64,000 nucleotides of DNA from Cristatella mucedo (Eukaryota; Bryozoa; Phylactolaemata; Cristatellidae): assembly GCA_009760855.2 (NCBI GenBank), contig WPIO01000020.1:2076001-2140000 (forward strand), read 5' to 3'. The notes under the pieces are model-generated. The model was not told the DNA's origin and did no database searches. It worked only from the letters and a program-made list of their open reading frames with translations. Position numbers and translations under genes: made by a program. Below, piece by piece: positions 21,931 to 32,898 of this stretch. How positions within the stretch are numbered: position 1 is the stretch's first letter; every line of letters starts with the position of its first letter.

Positions 21931-21970
21931 GCTCCTGTCTGCCAGCCAGCATTGGCTGGCAGACAGGAGC
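21931..21970. repeat. 40-bp hairpin at inner arm boundary
   Basis: 18-bp perfect arms (GCTCCTGTCTGCCAGCCA and its complement) around a 4-base GCAT loop. Arm similarity ends within a base or two of it. The equivalent in the right arm (43144-43181) has two mismatches. Confidence 0.95.
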
Positions 21971-21971
21971 A

Positions 21972-22560
21972 ACGCCTAATAGTTGACTGCTACATATAGT
22001 TATCCTGAGAACAGAGCAACCGAGCGCATCGTGGAAGGAACACTGTCGAATTGCTTAACTACTAATGGCGACAGTGAATGGTGCTAATAAGCTGCAAGCT
22101 CTGTCTCTGCGAGCACTCGGGACCATGCAGATGGTAATCTGTTAAGTTTGCATTAAATCTTAACGATTTTCAAAAATTGCAAAAATTTTGCTGCACTGAT
22201 ACAATCTTAGAGGCCTCCCACTTCTCCAGACTAATCAAATCTGGTGAAGCGGCTATCTTCTTCAATGCGATATCGGTTTGATAAAAATCCTACAACAAAC
22301 TGCCGTGGCCCTGTAGTAGTAAGCTACTAGAATTCCATCCTATTGGGACCTCCTCAACAAGACAGAATCGGTGGGTTCTAATTATCACCTTAACCTAGAT
22401 CTAGTCCATTGGAATGTGCAGAACCTGTGCACAAAAAGTATCAAGAGCTCGATAGATTGTTTATTGATCGTTATCGGGATATATTTGAGGTCCCTGCTCT
22501 TTGAAATCGCGACTCTCGTGGAGTTAACCTATAGTGCAGAAGGAGGCCCGCGAAAGGAAG
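21972..22560. other. Unrecognised spacer sequence
   Basis: Single-copy within the window as far as I can see. A short stretch at about 22390-22440 (LDLVHWNVQNLCTKS) faintly resembles a LINE endonuclease start but is too short to call. Confidence 0.35.
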
Positions 22561-22561
22561 C

Positions 22562-22703
22562 TGGCCGAGCTGGTTTGGTCCAGCGGTTAAGGTGCTCGCC
22601 CCGACCAAGGTCTGGCTGAGGTCGCGTGCTCGAGCCCCGAGGCATATGTAAAGCGCCTGAATAGAGATTAGGTTCTCTCGGGGTGCTATACAAATGAATT
22701 GCA
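22562..22703 (+). mobile_element. SINE-A (tRNA head, LINE-type tail), sense
   Basis: Most complete SINE-A copy. A-box-like TGGTCCAGCGGTTAAGGTGC, B-box-like GTGCTCGAGCCCC, then a tail hairpin (AAAGCGCCTGAATAGAGATT..CTCTCGGGGTGCT) similar to LINE-A's terminal stem-loop, ending ACAAATGAATTGCAT. Confidence 0.75.
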
Positions 22704-23164
22704 TATTTTTTATTTATTTTAGCCTCTGCAATGACTGGGCAAGGCAGGAGCAAGGGGCCGAGGTGCGGAGCTGCTTGAAGCTGAGGGATGTAGAGAGCTA
22801 GATGGTCGGCAGGAAGGTTGCCGATGTCTCTCCTTGGGCACATCGGCCTCGGGGGAGGGACGACTTCGGCATATCGAGCGATAGCGAATATATAGCGAAG
22901 CTTGCTAGGGCCAGCAGTGAGTGAGCGCATGGGGCCTCGGCAAGTTCGCCAACAAGGGCAGCCCCAGCCCCACTTCTCACCAATCCTAGCACTGTGCAGC
23001 ATTCTCACGGATGAGTGACTATTGCTTGCTGTTTTCGGCATCCTCCAAGGATCACAAGCCTCAAAAGAGATACCCGGCACCTCGGTCCTTTGATATCTGG
23101 CAATCGATGCTATAAAATACCTACTCCATGCAAAGATGCCTCACTTCAATTCTGCTTGTAGTCC

Positions 23165-24030
23165 GGTATAAAGCCGTCTCAAATTGAATGAAGATAAAAA
23201 CCAACATACTCTTTATGGGCAAACCTAGTGTTACTCAGAAATTGGGCAGCATATCTCCTGTAGCAACCGCAGGAAATCTGGGCTAGTGCTCCCCAGTGAT
23301 CTTTTACTAGACGACCACATTTGCTCCCATCTAGTCGGCCTACTTCTGGCTGCGCAGCATCCTAAGAATTCGGGCCTACTTGAACATAACAGGCACACTA
23401 CATGCAATTTGGTCAATGCACATGGGAGTGCCATTTAGACTTCCATAACTCACTACCTGCACGTCTTACGGGCTGTGCAATTAGGTGCTTACAGTAGGTG
23501 TGAAACCCTGCAGCTACATACATGTCTGTCGTGAAGGTCGCAATCGCTGCATTACAACGCTTTTCAGTGGCCTGCACTGGTTCCCCATCAGAGCATATCG
23601 ACTTCAAGGTTGTGCAACTCAAGCTTATAGCCAGCTCCCCTCATTCTCTTGCTCCATCCTACCTATCCAAACTGCTTTCCAAACAGGCCAGGCATCGTAC
23701 CACTCGCTCGTCTGCCTCAAATCATTGAGCCGTACCGTGAACCGACCCCAAAGCCATTGGAGACAGCACCCTTAGTCATGTGCTCTTTAAGCCCAGAAGT
23801 CGTTTCCGACTGACACAACGACGCCTCCTAACTTGATTAAATTTAAAAAGAAGCTCAAATGCACCTGCATCTGGCAGTATTTGCTCAATCCGAGTGAATC
23901 GACCTGCATGCCCCTATGTGCAGCTGACACCGTGCCTGATCACTAATTGACAGGCTTCTTTCGGCGTATGTAAAGTGCCTAGAAAGAGACTTGGTTCTCT
24001 TAAGGTGCTAAGCAAACGCCTTATTATGGT
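23165..24030 (+). pseudogene. Old L2-like LINE fragment
   Basis: Frameshifted RT C-terminal pieces (LNEDKNQ-like near 23190, LLLDDHICSHLV near 23310, the ..LAPSYLSKLL segment near 23650) lead to a terminal stem-loop at 23970-24010. It is much more diverged than the other LINE-A copies. Confidence 0.75.
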
Positions 24031-25450
24031 GATGATTAATATTGTTATTTTACAATAGAGCTGGACGACTGGACGACGATGGAGCTGGCTGTACGCCTCT
24101 TCTTTCTAGCAGCACCTCACCGTGGCGCTGGCAAGTGAAGCACAGGCCTGAAGTAAGGAATTGAAGCAAAGATTCAAATAAAGCCAGGGTATCAAGCAGC
24201 AGCCACGGCGGCTTCACGAAGCAAGTCAAGAGATGCACGATAACCCGAACGAAAACTCGGCAGCAACTGTTCCATAAATACAGAACTACAGTTGTGCCAT
24301 GGACCATTAGTGCTGCACTACCCAAATACCCAGTACTGACAAAAAGGAAGAGCTGCTGAATATTTATTTATAATAAATGTAAGATGGACTCTAACGCAGC
24401 TTCTTCCTCGTCAGCAATGAAAGTCACCGAACCAAAGTTGTCGGTCATTGTGGCTTGCGAAGCCACATTTACGTACACTATTACACACATCGCAGTCACA
24501 ATTGCAGAATCCAGCAAACTCAAATGTAGAGTCTTAAGCAGCCATGATCAGAGCCAATTTTGGCCATTCGACATCCTTTAATTAAAGCGAGTCGGCTGCC
24601 GGTGCTGAAGCCGGACACTTCGCAGCGGACCTGAAGTGAATGTCGACATGAATATGCCTATGCATAGCTACAGCCGTTGCACTCCATTTTCCTGCTTTTT
24701 ATTTTCAAGCAGGATTTCCAAGTGCGTACTAATTCATATTTGTACTGAGAACATTGGTTGGGCCCAGGAGCAGGCTACCTCCCCATGTGCACCCATCTTT
24801 GCTCTTGTCCGAGCGGATATTGAAGCGAACAAAATAGTTACGGACACACTGGAGAAATTTCTGACTTGCTTGCTTAGCAAACAAGACTAAAGGACGGAAA
24901 ATATTCGGAGGAGAGCAGAGGGTTGTGTAGTTTGACATTCTGACAGCGAGTCAGCGATACAAATACGGAAACACCGAATGTTCATGAGCAACTGTGTATT
25001 AGGGCTCGCACGTCGATGGCTCACGACCGCTGACTCACCTGCGCCCTCACCCACCGCTCCTTCTCTGCAGGCCGTGACTCATTCTCCATGCAACATCAAA
25101 GGTCTTCAAACCATAACCCTCAATAAACTATAAAACCACGGCAGCGCCATAAGACCACAGGTTGCAGACATGAAAGTGCTGGGGTGTTCGGCGTTTGGGC
25201 GCCTCGACGACGAGGGAGAGAGAGAGAGATTCCGTCATCCCAGATTCAGGCTGCATCGCGCAACGCCCCCCTCGCAATGAACCTTGATCTCGACAGCTCG
25301 AGACCTGATCGCGACAGCTCCTGACCGCAGTCGCTATCGTAGAGTCTGCCAGCCGGTGAGCCAGAGAGCTGAGCGTGAGCTGCTGCAAGCCTGTAAACTA
25401 GTGCTTTGGACGTTACTTGTCGTATCAGCCGTAACATATAATAATTGTAA
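24031..25450. other. Unrecognised spacer sequence
   Basis: No gene or repeat family was identified. Several 65-90 codon frames lack any family signature. Confidence 0.4.
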
Positions 25451-25451
25451 A

Positions 25452-25530
25452 AATAAATAATAATAATAATAATGCATGTGTATAGCGCCATCAGAGAATC
25501 TAGTCTTCTTCTAGGCACTTTACATATATA
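25452..25530 (-). mobile_element. LINE-type tail fragment, antisense
   Basis: (TAA)n followed by the reversed terminal stem-loop (AGCGCCATCAGAGAATCTAG..CTAGGCACTTTACAT). Confidence 0.75.
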
Positions 25531-25774
25531 TGCAGGCTAATTTGTGTGCCTTTTTATATTTCGGTCTTGTTGTTCGCACTGTGTCACTATCGGCTATATA
25601 TGTCACTATCGTCACTTTGTCCCTATTCGCACTGTGTCACTTTCGTATTTGTATTTCGAGCTTCAGGTCTCTTGCACATCGCACGGCTTGTGCCTCTACA
25701 CAAACTAGTGAGCATCTCGCGGTCCCAACAATTGACGCAGCCGTACTGGCGACTTACAAAAAAATATGGGCTGC

Positions 25775-25918
25775 TTCAGCAGCCTCATTTATATAGCAGC
25801 AACAAAGGGCTAGAGGGCATCGCCACCGCTTGCAGTGGTCAGTAAGAGACCCAATGCAGTATTCGAACCCACGACCTGGTCGTGAAGAGCGAGTACCTTA
25901 CCTGAGGGCTGAGATCCA
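25775..25918 (-). mobile_element. SINE-B, antisense
   Basis: GCAGCCTCATTTATATAGC end, hairpin body (CGCTTGCAGTGGTCAGTAAG), antisense B box (TATTCGAACCCACGACC) and head (GAGCGAGTACCTTACC). A good reference copy of the family. Confidence 0.75.
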
Positions 25919-25929
25919 GGGGACTACAT

Positions 25930-26614
25930 ACAGGTTGTTAATTCGTATGCATCGGTCGGCAAGCTCAACCAAAGAAGAAGGAAGAGTAAATGGCGTTCGC
26001 TGAGGCCGGCGGACCGGCAGAAAGTTTGTACTGCGGGGTCGTGAGGTGATATTCCTGCGGCCATCCGCCTACCCTCAGCTGGCAACTGCGAAAGGCGATG
26101 CGGCTAACTGCAGCGGCCAACGTTCCATCCGGAAATAGGAAGCTGGACAGCTGGACCAAATACATTGAGTCGCATCCAGGTGCCGGCAGAAGCCAGTGAG
26201 TTTAAGCGGCGCTAGCTGGTAAGCTGGCGAGACGTGGCAAGCAAATGGCGACGACAGCTAGTCACTCGTGATGTCCGGTGCTGAGCTTTCGTGCATGATG
26301 CTCTCAGAGACTATCAAAGAATGAAGGAAAACGACTCCCCGACACAGAACAGATTTGATAAAGCATGTGAGTATGGTTCGCCAAGTATTGATTGCGCATG
26401 AAAGAATCAATTTTACTTAATTTTTTAATTAATTTTTCGTCTTTGATGAAATACCCAAGACTTCCGTATAAGATTAAGTTAATAAGTTACGCTTACGTGC
26501 GTGAGAGATTCTGCATTTAGCCCTGCAAATATGGTCGGTTGAAAATGGCACAACCTGCCCGCTAAGCAAACCGTATGCAACTTCGTTTTCTTTCGATTGC
26601 ACAGATATATATAT

Positions 26615-26663
<49 letters not shown>

Positions 26664-27161
26664 AACTTTAACTCTCCGTTGTTGTCAATGAGACGTTAAC
26701 GTTATGGATACGGACCAGCTATCTTAAGGTAGGGGACGCTCCTCGTTGCTTCCGCGTTCTGCGACTGTCGGCATACCTGTGCTCATTGGTGCAGCACCCA
26801 CAAGTTGCTAGCCGCGCCACAAGGTTCAGCCGTCGCCGGCATTCGTCGCGCGTCGGCTGAGACTAGCACCGCTACCAGCACTGCGTTTGCAGCCTCGTTC
26901 TATTTCGACGTGGAAGCCGCAAACCATCTGCAACATAGTGTCAATTTATTTAAAATTTAGTGCTTGACTGTGTGGTGATACTCAAATCAAAAGGGCTCGT
27001 ACAAGACTTACAATTGTTCGTACTGGTGATTGGTAAGCCTTTAAAATTTTTCGCCAGCCAGGAGGTCCATAGCGAGGAAGTTTTCTAGGGAAGCGCTGCA
27101 ACCTCGGTCTTGATTGTCGTTGTACAAGGTCGAGGAATTTCCTTCGAAATCTGCTCAATAA
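25930..27161. other. Unrecognised sequence with (AT)n
   Basis: It contains an (AT)n tract at about 26604-26660. No gene was recognised. Confidence 0.4.
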
Positions 27162-27166
27162 GTTTC

Positions 27167-27654
27167 TGTAGTTCTTATGTACGTTTGTATGTATGTATTG
27201 TATGCCGGCTCCTGACTTGTGACCGTAAGGTCAAGGGAGCGTGTAGTTCGTATGTATGTATCGTATGCAGGCTCCTCTGATAAGCTACTGGTGAGCTGTT
27301 AGAAGCACCACCGAGAGGGGCCGGTGCACAGCTGGGGTCCGCCTGTGATGTGGTATGGACAGAGGCCAGTAACCAGCTGGTGGCCAGATGGTGGATTCAC
27401 CATCAGGGTCGGCCAGTGCACTGCTGTGATCCGCCTTTGATGTGGCATGGACCAGCTGGTGGCCAGATGGTGGATTCACCATCAGGGTTGGCCGGTGCAC
27501 AGTTGTGGTCGATGAGTCATCGGAGTCGACCAGGGGAGGGGAGTCGTGTGAGGGCAGGGGCTGAGGGAAGCCGTGCGCTCTGGGGCTCCGTGTGCTGGGA
27601 ATAAACTGTCGGTGTTAGGCATCGGCTGGCTCTCTACTGTGCGAACAAACTACA
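27167..27654 (+). repeat. 5' LTR
   Basis: 488 bp, TG..CA ends. It contains a duplicated U3 start (TGTAGTTCG again at 27242), a roughly 79-bp tandem repeat (ACCAGCTGGTGGCCAGATGG at 27372 and 27451) and a polyadenylation signal AATAAA at 27600. Confidence 0.96.
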
Positions 27655-27693
27655 AGCTATTTCGGCTGGAGCGACTGTGTGGTCCGTATAACG

Positions 27694-27891
27694 ATGAGTC
27701 TGAAAGTACAACTAATGGAAGGAAAAATTTCGCAATTCGACGGCAGCGGAGACTTCGCTGAATGGCTAAATCGGTTCGAAAGATTGGCCAAGATGCAAGG
27801 GGTTGATGAATTGCAAAATTTCCTGCCGCTATTCCTTACACGTGTGGCATACGCCGTATGCGATGGCGTCCCCGAGGCGGCTAAGGAATAA
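27694..27891 (+). pseudogene. gag: gag N-terminal part, truncated by LINE insertion
   Basis: 65 codons from the first ATG in the frame (MSLKVQLMEGKISQFDGSGD..). The stretch FAEWLNRFERLAKMQGVDEL resembles the start of retrotransposon capsid domains. It runs into a TAA provided by the TAA repeats of the inserted LINE tail. Confidence 0.85.
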
Positions 27892-28114
27892 TAATAATAA
27901 TAATAATAATATTGCACTTGATAAAGCGCCCTCAGAGAACTTAATCTCTTTCTAGGCGCTTTACATTTGCTGCAAAGTGATACGCAATAGAATAGTAAGT
28001 AAAATCATGCTTGAAAAACAAACAAAATGAATAACATGGTTAGGGGTTACATGCACTGGGTCAGCATGCAAATGTGGTTAGTGGCAGCATGAACAGTGTC
28101 AGCACGCATAAGCA
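27892..28114 (-). mobile_element. LINE-A 3' fragment inserted in gag, antisense
   Basis: About 223 bp: (TAA)n, reversed terminal stem-loop, then reversed 3' UTR repeats up to CAGCACGCATAAGCA. gag sequence resumes at 28115. No clear target duplication. Confidence 0.88.
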
Positions 28115-28651
28115 GACTACGCCACGGTAAGAAAAGCGCTGCTGGCAGCATTCTCGCCGAATCGCTTCGATGCCTACGAGGAATTCGCCTCGCGTCGCCT
28201 TGCTGAAGGTGAAAATGTGGATGGCTTTTGGGCGGACTTGAATCGGTTGGCTAGGCTGGTGGCCGGTGATTTTGTCAAATGCGCCTTTGTTGCTGGGCTG
28301 CCGGAGGCCGCAAAGAGGCACCTCCAAGCCTCATGCAACCTCGCGGAAATGCCTGCGGATGTTCTTGTCGAGAAGGCTCGGGTCATAGTGAAGGCAAGCG
28401 TCAGCATTCCGAAGGCGGCAGAAAGTTGCTTCGCATCCGGTTCTCGTTCGGGATGGCCTCCCCAGGCACCGAATAACAGAGATGTTGTGTGTTTCCTATG
28501 CAAGGCGATCGGGCACTTACGCCGTGATTGTCCTTCCAAAGCGGGGCGCCGTGGTCGCGGGAGGCACTGTTACGTCTGTGGGAGCATTCAACATCTCGCT
28601 GCCAACTGCTCGGATCGGGCGGTCATACCAAACTGGCCAAAAAACGAGTAG
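28115..28651 (+). pseudogene. gag: gag C-terminal part with two zinc knuckles
   Basis: Open frame of 178 codons to a TAG at 28649. It holds capsid-like sequence (FDAYEEFASRRLAEGENVDG..), then two CX2CX4HX4C knuckles at 28490-28531 and 28568-28609 that would bind the element's RNA. Without the upstream part it has no natural start here. It ends in a frameshift signal that leads into pol. Confidence 0.9.
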
Positions 28652-28687
28652 GGGAGAGCACGCATTACTTCGCCGGTGCTTTCCCCT
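28639..28687 (+). promoter_or_regulatory. Programmed -1 frameshift signal (gag to pol)
   Basis: Slippery heptamer A AAA AAC at 28639-28645 in the gag phase, one codon before the gag stop. A 4-base spacer is followed by a stem of 12 pairs (28650-28661 with 28676-28687, one G-U) around a 14-base loop. Slipping by -1 enters the pol frame exactly (K-R-V-G-E..). Confidence 0.9.
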
Positions 28688-31521
28688 CCGTTATGGCGCG
28701 CCTTCCTTCGGTACGTGTCCTCATCGAAAACTCCGAGGCGTCTGCGCTCGTGGATACTGGGTGCTCGAGGTCCATCATTTCGGCGACGCTTGCGGACCCT
28801 GCGAGGGTGAGGCGAGCGTGCGAGGAAGTCGTAATGATGAATGGAGCCACGGCTGTCTGCAAGTCAACGTGCGTCGCTACGGTAGCCCTCTGCGGACGAA
28901 CCATAGTGCTGGACTGCCTTGTGTCAGATGTTCTTCCTGGTTTCGGGTTACTACTCGGTATGGATGCCATTGAACTCCTAGGCGGCGTGATTATCTGTCC
29001 TTCCGCTGGTCATGTTGAGTTCATGTGCCAAAGGAGAGTTCCAGAGCCAGCACACCGTTCCGAGGCAGCAGTAGTGGCGTCTCCTAGTGTCAAACGTGCT
29101 GTAGCATCGTCGGCCGCTGACGTACTGCTTGAGGACAAGGACTTTAAGGCAGTTTTCCATCGGGGGCGCTGGTCAGTCAAGTGGGAGTGGACGAATCGTT
29201 GTGTCGTCCCCCAATCGACGAACCATGTCGCTTCATGTCATGTGGGAGAGGAAATTCGTGCCGAATACGAAAAGGAGGTGGAAGAGTGGATCAAGGAAGG
29301 CTGGTTGCAGCCGTTCGCTGGTCATTGTGGTGGCCTGATCCCTCTAATGGCCGTCGTACAGGCAAGTAAAGGCAAAGTGAGTTCCGTGATGGACTACCGA
29401 GAACTTAATCAGTTTATATTGAGTCACACGGCTGGTGGCGATGTGTGTAGCACCAAGCTCAGAGCGTGGCGACGGCTGGGCGAGAGCGTGAGCATAATTG
29501 ACCTGCGAAAAGCATACTTGCAGGTGCATGTTGATCCCGCTCTCTGGCAATATCAGGTCGTGGAGTACAAAGACCGTCGGTACTGCCTCACACGACTAGG
29601 TTTCGGACTTAATGTCGTCCCGAAAATAATGACCGCGATTCTGACAAAGGTCTTGTCCATGGATGAGCGAGTTCGTGCTGGTACCGATTCGTTTGTCGAC
29701 GATATTGTTGTCAATAACAGCGTTGTCTCGAATGGTGATGTAATCGACTTGCTACGAACATTTGGTTTGGAGGCTAAGCCGCCAGAAAGCCTCGCTGGCG
29801 GAAGGGTCCTTGGCCTTCGAGTATGCAGGCCAAACGAAGGTGAGGAGCTTCGTTGGCGCCGCGATAACGTGGTGAGCGCATTGCCTAACGCCCCATCGCG
29901 ACGCCAGCTGTTTTCGTGGTGCGGGCAGCTGATCGGGCATTTCCCAATCGCAGGCTGGCTTCGCCCGGCCTGCAGTTACCTAAAGCGAGCTGCTGGCGAT
30001 GTCGGTTGGGACTCAGTCGTTGGTGAAAATGTCATAGCCATGGCGGGTGAGTTGATGCAGCGATTGCATGCCGACGATCCAGTTTCAGGCATTTGGAATG
30101 TGCCGAATATGGATAGTGGCATCCTCTGGTGTGATGCCAGCAGCCTTGCTATCGGCACATGCCTGGATATAGGAGGAAGAATCGTCGAGGATGCCTCCTG
30201 GCTGCGAAAAGCGGACGACGTAGCCCACATCAATCTTGCGGAGCTGGAGGCTATCATCAAGGGCCTCAATCTGGCCATTGCTTGGTCATTACGGCAGGTG
30301 GAGATTCGGACAGATTCAGCAACTGTTCACGGATGGCTACAGTCACTGCTGGTTGGAGATAAGCCTGTACGAGCCCACGGCATGGGAGAGGCGCTTATCA
30401 AACGCAGGCTAGCACTGATAGCCGACACGGTGTCAGAGTGTGGACTGAAGGCTTCCGTAGTCCTAGTGCGATCATCCAACAATAAAGCCGACCAGCTGAC
30501 CCGCGTCTCTCAGAAATGGACGAGGGCGAATGTAAGCTGTCTCGCTGTTCCAGAGCAGGCATCTTCGCCGGCGGTCGGCGTCGACCTAAAGAGTTTCCAC
30601 AGCCTTCACCACTTTGGAGTTGACAGAACACTGTACCTTGCCAGAATGTGCCACCCGAAAGCTACTATCCGGCGGAAGGACATCGAAGCCGTCGTGAAGG
30701 CTTGCCCTCGTTGCAAGTCGATCGATCCTGCACCAGTCGCATGGAGTGCAGGCGTGCTGGATGTAAGCGAGAATTGGCAGCGCCTGGCCTGCGACGTAAC
30801 GCATTTCAAGGGCCAAAAATATCTGACCGTGGTAGATTGTGGACCAAGCCGTTTCGCTATTTGGAGGCGAATACCCGACGAGGGAGAAAACACATTGGTG
30901 CAAAATCTGGGAGAAATTTTGAGGGAGCGTGGCCCTCCGCAGCAGCTGCTCATGGACAACGGTGCGAGCTTTCGCTCAACAGCTCTTCGCAGTCTTTGCG
31001 ACCGCTGGGGCGTGGAGCCCATTCACCGTTGCGCCTATAAACCCTCCGGCAACGGCATCGTTGAGCGAAACCACAGGACCATCAAGGGAATGGCGGCTCG
31101 CACGGGCAGGAACGTCCTGATGATGGTGTATTGGTACAACATCTCGCCAACAGCCGGGTTGCACGAGGAATCAGTGCCCTGCAGAAGGCTGCTCTCCTCT
31201 GAGTGGAAAAGCCCCCTCTTCAGAGCACAGACAGATCAGGGCCCGAGGACTACTCAATATGCTGTCGGCCAGCGAGTCTTTGTGAAGCCTGCCGGCGCTC
31301 GTTGTACGACCGAGTGGCCCGAGGGCACGGTAACAAGTGAGGGGCAGGGCGTGGGAATCGAGATCGACGGTGTGCGTCGCCACGTGTCCGACTTGCGCCT
31401 CGTACCAGGGCAGCAAGAGGCGCCCCCTGCACCTGAAGGGGACAGAGCTGAACCAGTACAGCGGCCCAGGCGCGCTGTGACACTTGCCCGCCGGTACGAC
31501 GATTATGTCCTGACCGGATAG
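28642..31521 (+). CDS. pol: Pol polyprotein: protease, reverse transcriptase, RNase H, integrase
   Basis: Pol is made as a Gag-Pol fusion through the -1 shift; the open frame extends back to 28528. Counting residues from 28528, aspartic protease ALVDTGCS is at 73-80. RT has MDYRELN (298-304), IIDLRKAYL with Asp325, and FVDD (389-392) in place of YxDD. RNase H has CDAS (Asp536), the AELEAI acidic pair, RTDSATV (Asp596) and Asp655. Integrase has a His/Cys finger ending CPRC (726-729) and catalytic Asp756, Asp810 and Glu846, with the last two 35 residues apart as the family requires. There is no internal stop, so all enzymes appear potentially active. Domain order places it near Ty3/mdg4; a finer lineage needs a tree. 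Confidence 0.94.
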   Translation, partial: KRVGESTHYFAGAFPSVMARLPSVRVLIENSEASALVDTGCSRSIISATLADPARVRRACEEVVMMNGATAVCKSTCVATVALCGRTIVLDCLVSDVLPGFGLLLGMDAIELLGGVIICPSAGHVEFMCQRRVPEPAHRSEAAVVASPSVKRAVASSAADVLLEDKDFKAVFHRGRWSVKWEWTNRCVVPQSTNHVASCHVGEEIRAEYEKEVEEWIKEGWLQPFAGHCGGLIPLMAVVQASKGKVSSVMDYRELNQFILSHTAGGDVCSTKLRAWRRLGESVSIIDLRKAYLQVHVDPALWQYQVVEYKDRRYCLTRLGFGLNVVPKIMTAILTKVLSMDERVRAGTDSFVDDIVVNNSVVSNGDVIDLLRTFGLEAKPPESLAGGRVLGLRVCRPNEGEELRWRRDNVVSALPNAPSRRQLFSWCGQLIGHFPIAGWLRPACSYLKRAAGDVGWDSVVGENVIAMAGELMQRLHADDPVSGIWNVPNMDSGILWCDASSLAIGTCLDIGGRIVEDASWLRKADDVAHINLAELEAIIKGLNLAIAWSLRQVEIRTDSATVHGWLQSLLVGDKPVRAHGMGEALIKRRLALIADTVSECGLKASVVLVRSSNNKADQLTRVSQKWTRANVSCLAVPEQASSPAVGVDLKSFHSLHHFGVDRTLYLARMCHPKATIRRKDIEAVVKACPRCKSIDPAPVAWSAGVLDVSENWQRLACDVTHFKGQKYLTVVDCGPSRFAIWRRIPDEGENTLVQNLGEILRERGPPQQLLMDNGASFRSTALRSLCDRWGVEPIHRCAYKPSGNGIVERNHRTIKGMAARTGRNVLMMVYWYNISPTAGLHEESVPCRRLLSSEWKSPLFRAQTDQGPRTTQYAVGQRVFVKPAGARCTTEWPEGTVTSEGQGVGIEIDGVRRHVSDLRLVPGQQEAPPAPEGDRAEPVQRPRRAVTLARRYDDYVLTG

Positions 31522-31599
31522 AGTTGCTCATTGCTGCTCTGTACCTTGCAGCTACATGTGTTGGTGCTGCAAACTTCTGACCTTAAGGTCAAGGGTGCG
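31522..31599 (+). promoter_or_regulatory. Polypurine-tract region before the 3' LTR
   Basis: AAGGTCAAGGGTGCG lies directly before the LTR and is the likely plus-strand primer region. It overlaps the perfect palindrome GACCTTAAGGTC (31579-31590). A near copy (GACCGTAAGGTCAAGGGAGCG) sits inside each LTR. Confidence 0.6.
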
Positions 31600-32087
31600 T
31601 GTAGTTCGTATGTACGTTTGTATGTATGTATTGTATGCCGGCTCCTGACTTGTGACCGTAAGGTCAAGGGAGCGTGTAGTTCGCATGTATGTATCGTATG
31701 CAGGCTCCTCTGATAAGCTACTGGTGAGCTGTTAGAAGCACCACCGAGAGGGGCCGGTGCACAGCTGGGGTCTGCCAGTGATGTGGTATGGACAGAGGCC
31801 AGTAACCAGCTGGTGGCCAGATGGTGGATTCACCATCAGGGTCGGCCAGTGCACTGCTGTGATCCGCCTTTGATGTGGCATGGACCAGCTGGTGGCCAGA
31901 TGGTGGATTCACCATCAGGGTTGGCCGGTGCACAGTTGTGGTCGATGAGTCATCGGAGTCGACCAGGGGAGGGGAGTCGTGTGAGGGCAGGGGCTGAGGG
32001 AAGCCGTGCGCTCTGGGGCTCCGTGTGTTGGGAATAAACTGTCGGTGTTAGGCATCGGCTGGCTCTCTACTGTGCAACCAAACTACA
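31600..32087 (+). repeat. 3' LTR
   Basis: 488 bp, same length as the 5' LTR with no indels seen. AATAAA at 32033-32038. Differences from the 5' LTR are scattered substitutions. Confidence 0.96.
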
Positions 32088-32092
32088 GTTTC

Positions 32093-32898
<806 letters not shown>

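Larger units (their letters stand above)
8871..21971 (+). repeat. Left arm of large inverted duplication
   Basis: It matches the reverse complement of 43143-61550 across exons 2-7 and much of the introns. The arms differ by one-sided LINE and microsatellite insertions, so arm lengths are unequal (about 13.1 and 18.4 kb). At the inner end, similarity stops right after a 40-bp hairpin. Confidence 0.93.
27162..32092 (+). mobile_element. LTR retrotransposon, gag-pol, Ty3/mdg4-type domain order
   Basis: Complete element: 5-bp duplication GTTTC (27162-27166 and 32088-32092), 488-bp LTRs starting TGTAGTT and ending AACTACA, gag with two CCHC knuckles, pol with protease, RT, RNase H and integrase in that order, and no env-like frame. 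The LTRs differ at only a handful of positions by eye, so insertion is recent. gag is interrupted by a LINE fragment, so this copy cannot make full-length Gag. It lies between the two convergent endophilin genes. A tRNA primer-binding site starting TGG is not obvious directly after the 5' LTR. Confidence 0.95.

Noticed and set aside
22371-22619. Possible LINE endonuclease start
   Set aside because: Only a short weak resemblance (LVHWNVQNL); not enough to call.
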